Of a stretch of 5,050 nucleotides of DNA, positions 4,906 through 5,050 are shown in pieces (within the stretch, counting starts at the first letter, position 1; the number at the start of each line of letters is the position of its first letter). Location of the stretch: the NCBI GenBank assembly GCA_023409755.1, contig JAEYRA010000107.1, positions 1-5,050 on the forward strand, read 5' to 3'. The position numbers and the translations under genes are program-made. The notes beneath the pieces were generated by a model. It was not told the origin of the DNA. It saw nothing but the letters and a program-made list of their open reading frames with translations, and ran no database searches. This DNA is from Bacillota bacterium (GTDB lineage Bacteria; Bacillota; Clostridia; Christensenellales; UMGS416).

Positions 4906-5050
4906 ATGAATCGCGTCTCATCGCCCGCGTTCCAGTCCTGCTGCGTGCAGCCCACGTTCCTTATCGGCACCACCAACGAGGACGGCAGCCCCAACTTTGC
5001 GCCCATCACCTGGATCGCCGCTTCCTGGGACACCGATCATTTTCTGCTGG
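4906..5050 (+). CDS. Flavin reductase-like domain protein, N-terminal fragment cut by window edge
   Basis: Only the first 48 codons are present; the gene runs off the right edge without a stop. The start is supported by GGAGG (4892-4896), nine bases before the ATG, and by the promoter upstream. The visible protein, with FLIGTTNEDGSPNFAPITW at 18-36, resembles the N-terminus of the flavin reductase-like, FMN-binding split-barrel family, in which this segment forms the first beta strands beside the flavin site. Members typically bind FMN and run to about 180-200 aa, acting as flavin reductases or flavoredoxin-like electron carriers, but most have no assigned substrate. Two adjacent cysteines (12-13) precede the motif. 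Base composition returns to the GC-rich level of the operon, so this gene looks native to the host chromosome. The family call rests on a short segment. Confidence 0.75.
   Translation, partial: MNRVSSPAFQSCCVQPTFLIGTTNEDGSPNFAPITWIAASWDTDHFLL

Noticed and set aside
4821..5033. 70-codon minus-strand frame at the right end
   Set aside because: Antisense to the flavin reductase-like gene and its promoter, both well supported on the plus strand.
1..5050. CRISPR array, tRNA or insertion sequence
   Set aside because: No regularly spaced long repeats, no cloverleaf-like segment with a T-loop motif, and no transposase or terminal inverted repeats were seen on either strand.

Overview
The window is 5,050 bp of bacterial DNA in which every supported gene lies on the + strand. 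It carries a complete three-gene MacAB/YknXYZ-type ABC efflux operon, an AT-rich block with one methyltransferase gene, and the first 48 codons of a flavin reductase-like gene cut off by the right edge. The GGAGG-type ribosome sites, sigma-A-like promoters and the separate ABC ATPase and permease (not fused as in Proteobacterial MacB) suggest a Gram-positive host. A high-GC member of the Clostridia is my best guess, with a high-GC Actinobacterium such as a Coriobacterium as the alternative. This is inference; there is no rRNA or other taxonomic marker here.

Layout. Positions 1-166 are a leader with candidate regulatory boxes: TTCA motifs at an exact 11-bp period, a repeated ATAATAAAC, and a small GC-rich hairpin. 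Positions 167-3599 hold the operon: a membrane-anchored adaptor (521 aa), an ABC ATPase (234 aa) and an FtsX/MacB-type permease (388 aa). The genes overlap by 1 and 4 bases, so they are almost certainly co-transcribed and translationally coupled. Two strong hairpins follow, and the second has a T-rich tail and is a convincing intrinsic terminator. Positions 3692-4021 have no credible gene, but contain a small stem-loop and, at the AT-rich end, a good promoter overlapped by an inverted repeat. Positions 4022-4783 encode a class I SAM-dependent methyltransferase of much lower GC than its neighbours. A near-consensus promoter at 4834-4862 then drives the flavin reductase-like gene beginning at 4906.

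How the parts work together. The ATPase and permease should form a mechanotransmission-type ABC transporter working with the adaptor on the outer face of the membrane, exporting or extracting a substrate that cannot be read from sequence (peptides, antibiotics or lipophilic compounds in known relatives). The adaptor is unusual in appearing to contain two successive lipoyl/barrel modules rather than one. The methyltransferase looks like a separately acquired unit with its own promoter; nothing ties it to the transporter. I see no CRISPR array, tRNA, rRNA, transposase or integrase. No single feature amounts to a clearly new system. The twin-module adaptor, the AT-rich methyltransferase insert and the periodic boxes upstream of the operon most deserve a second look.
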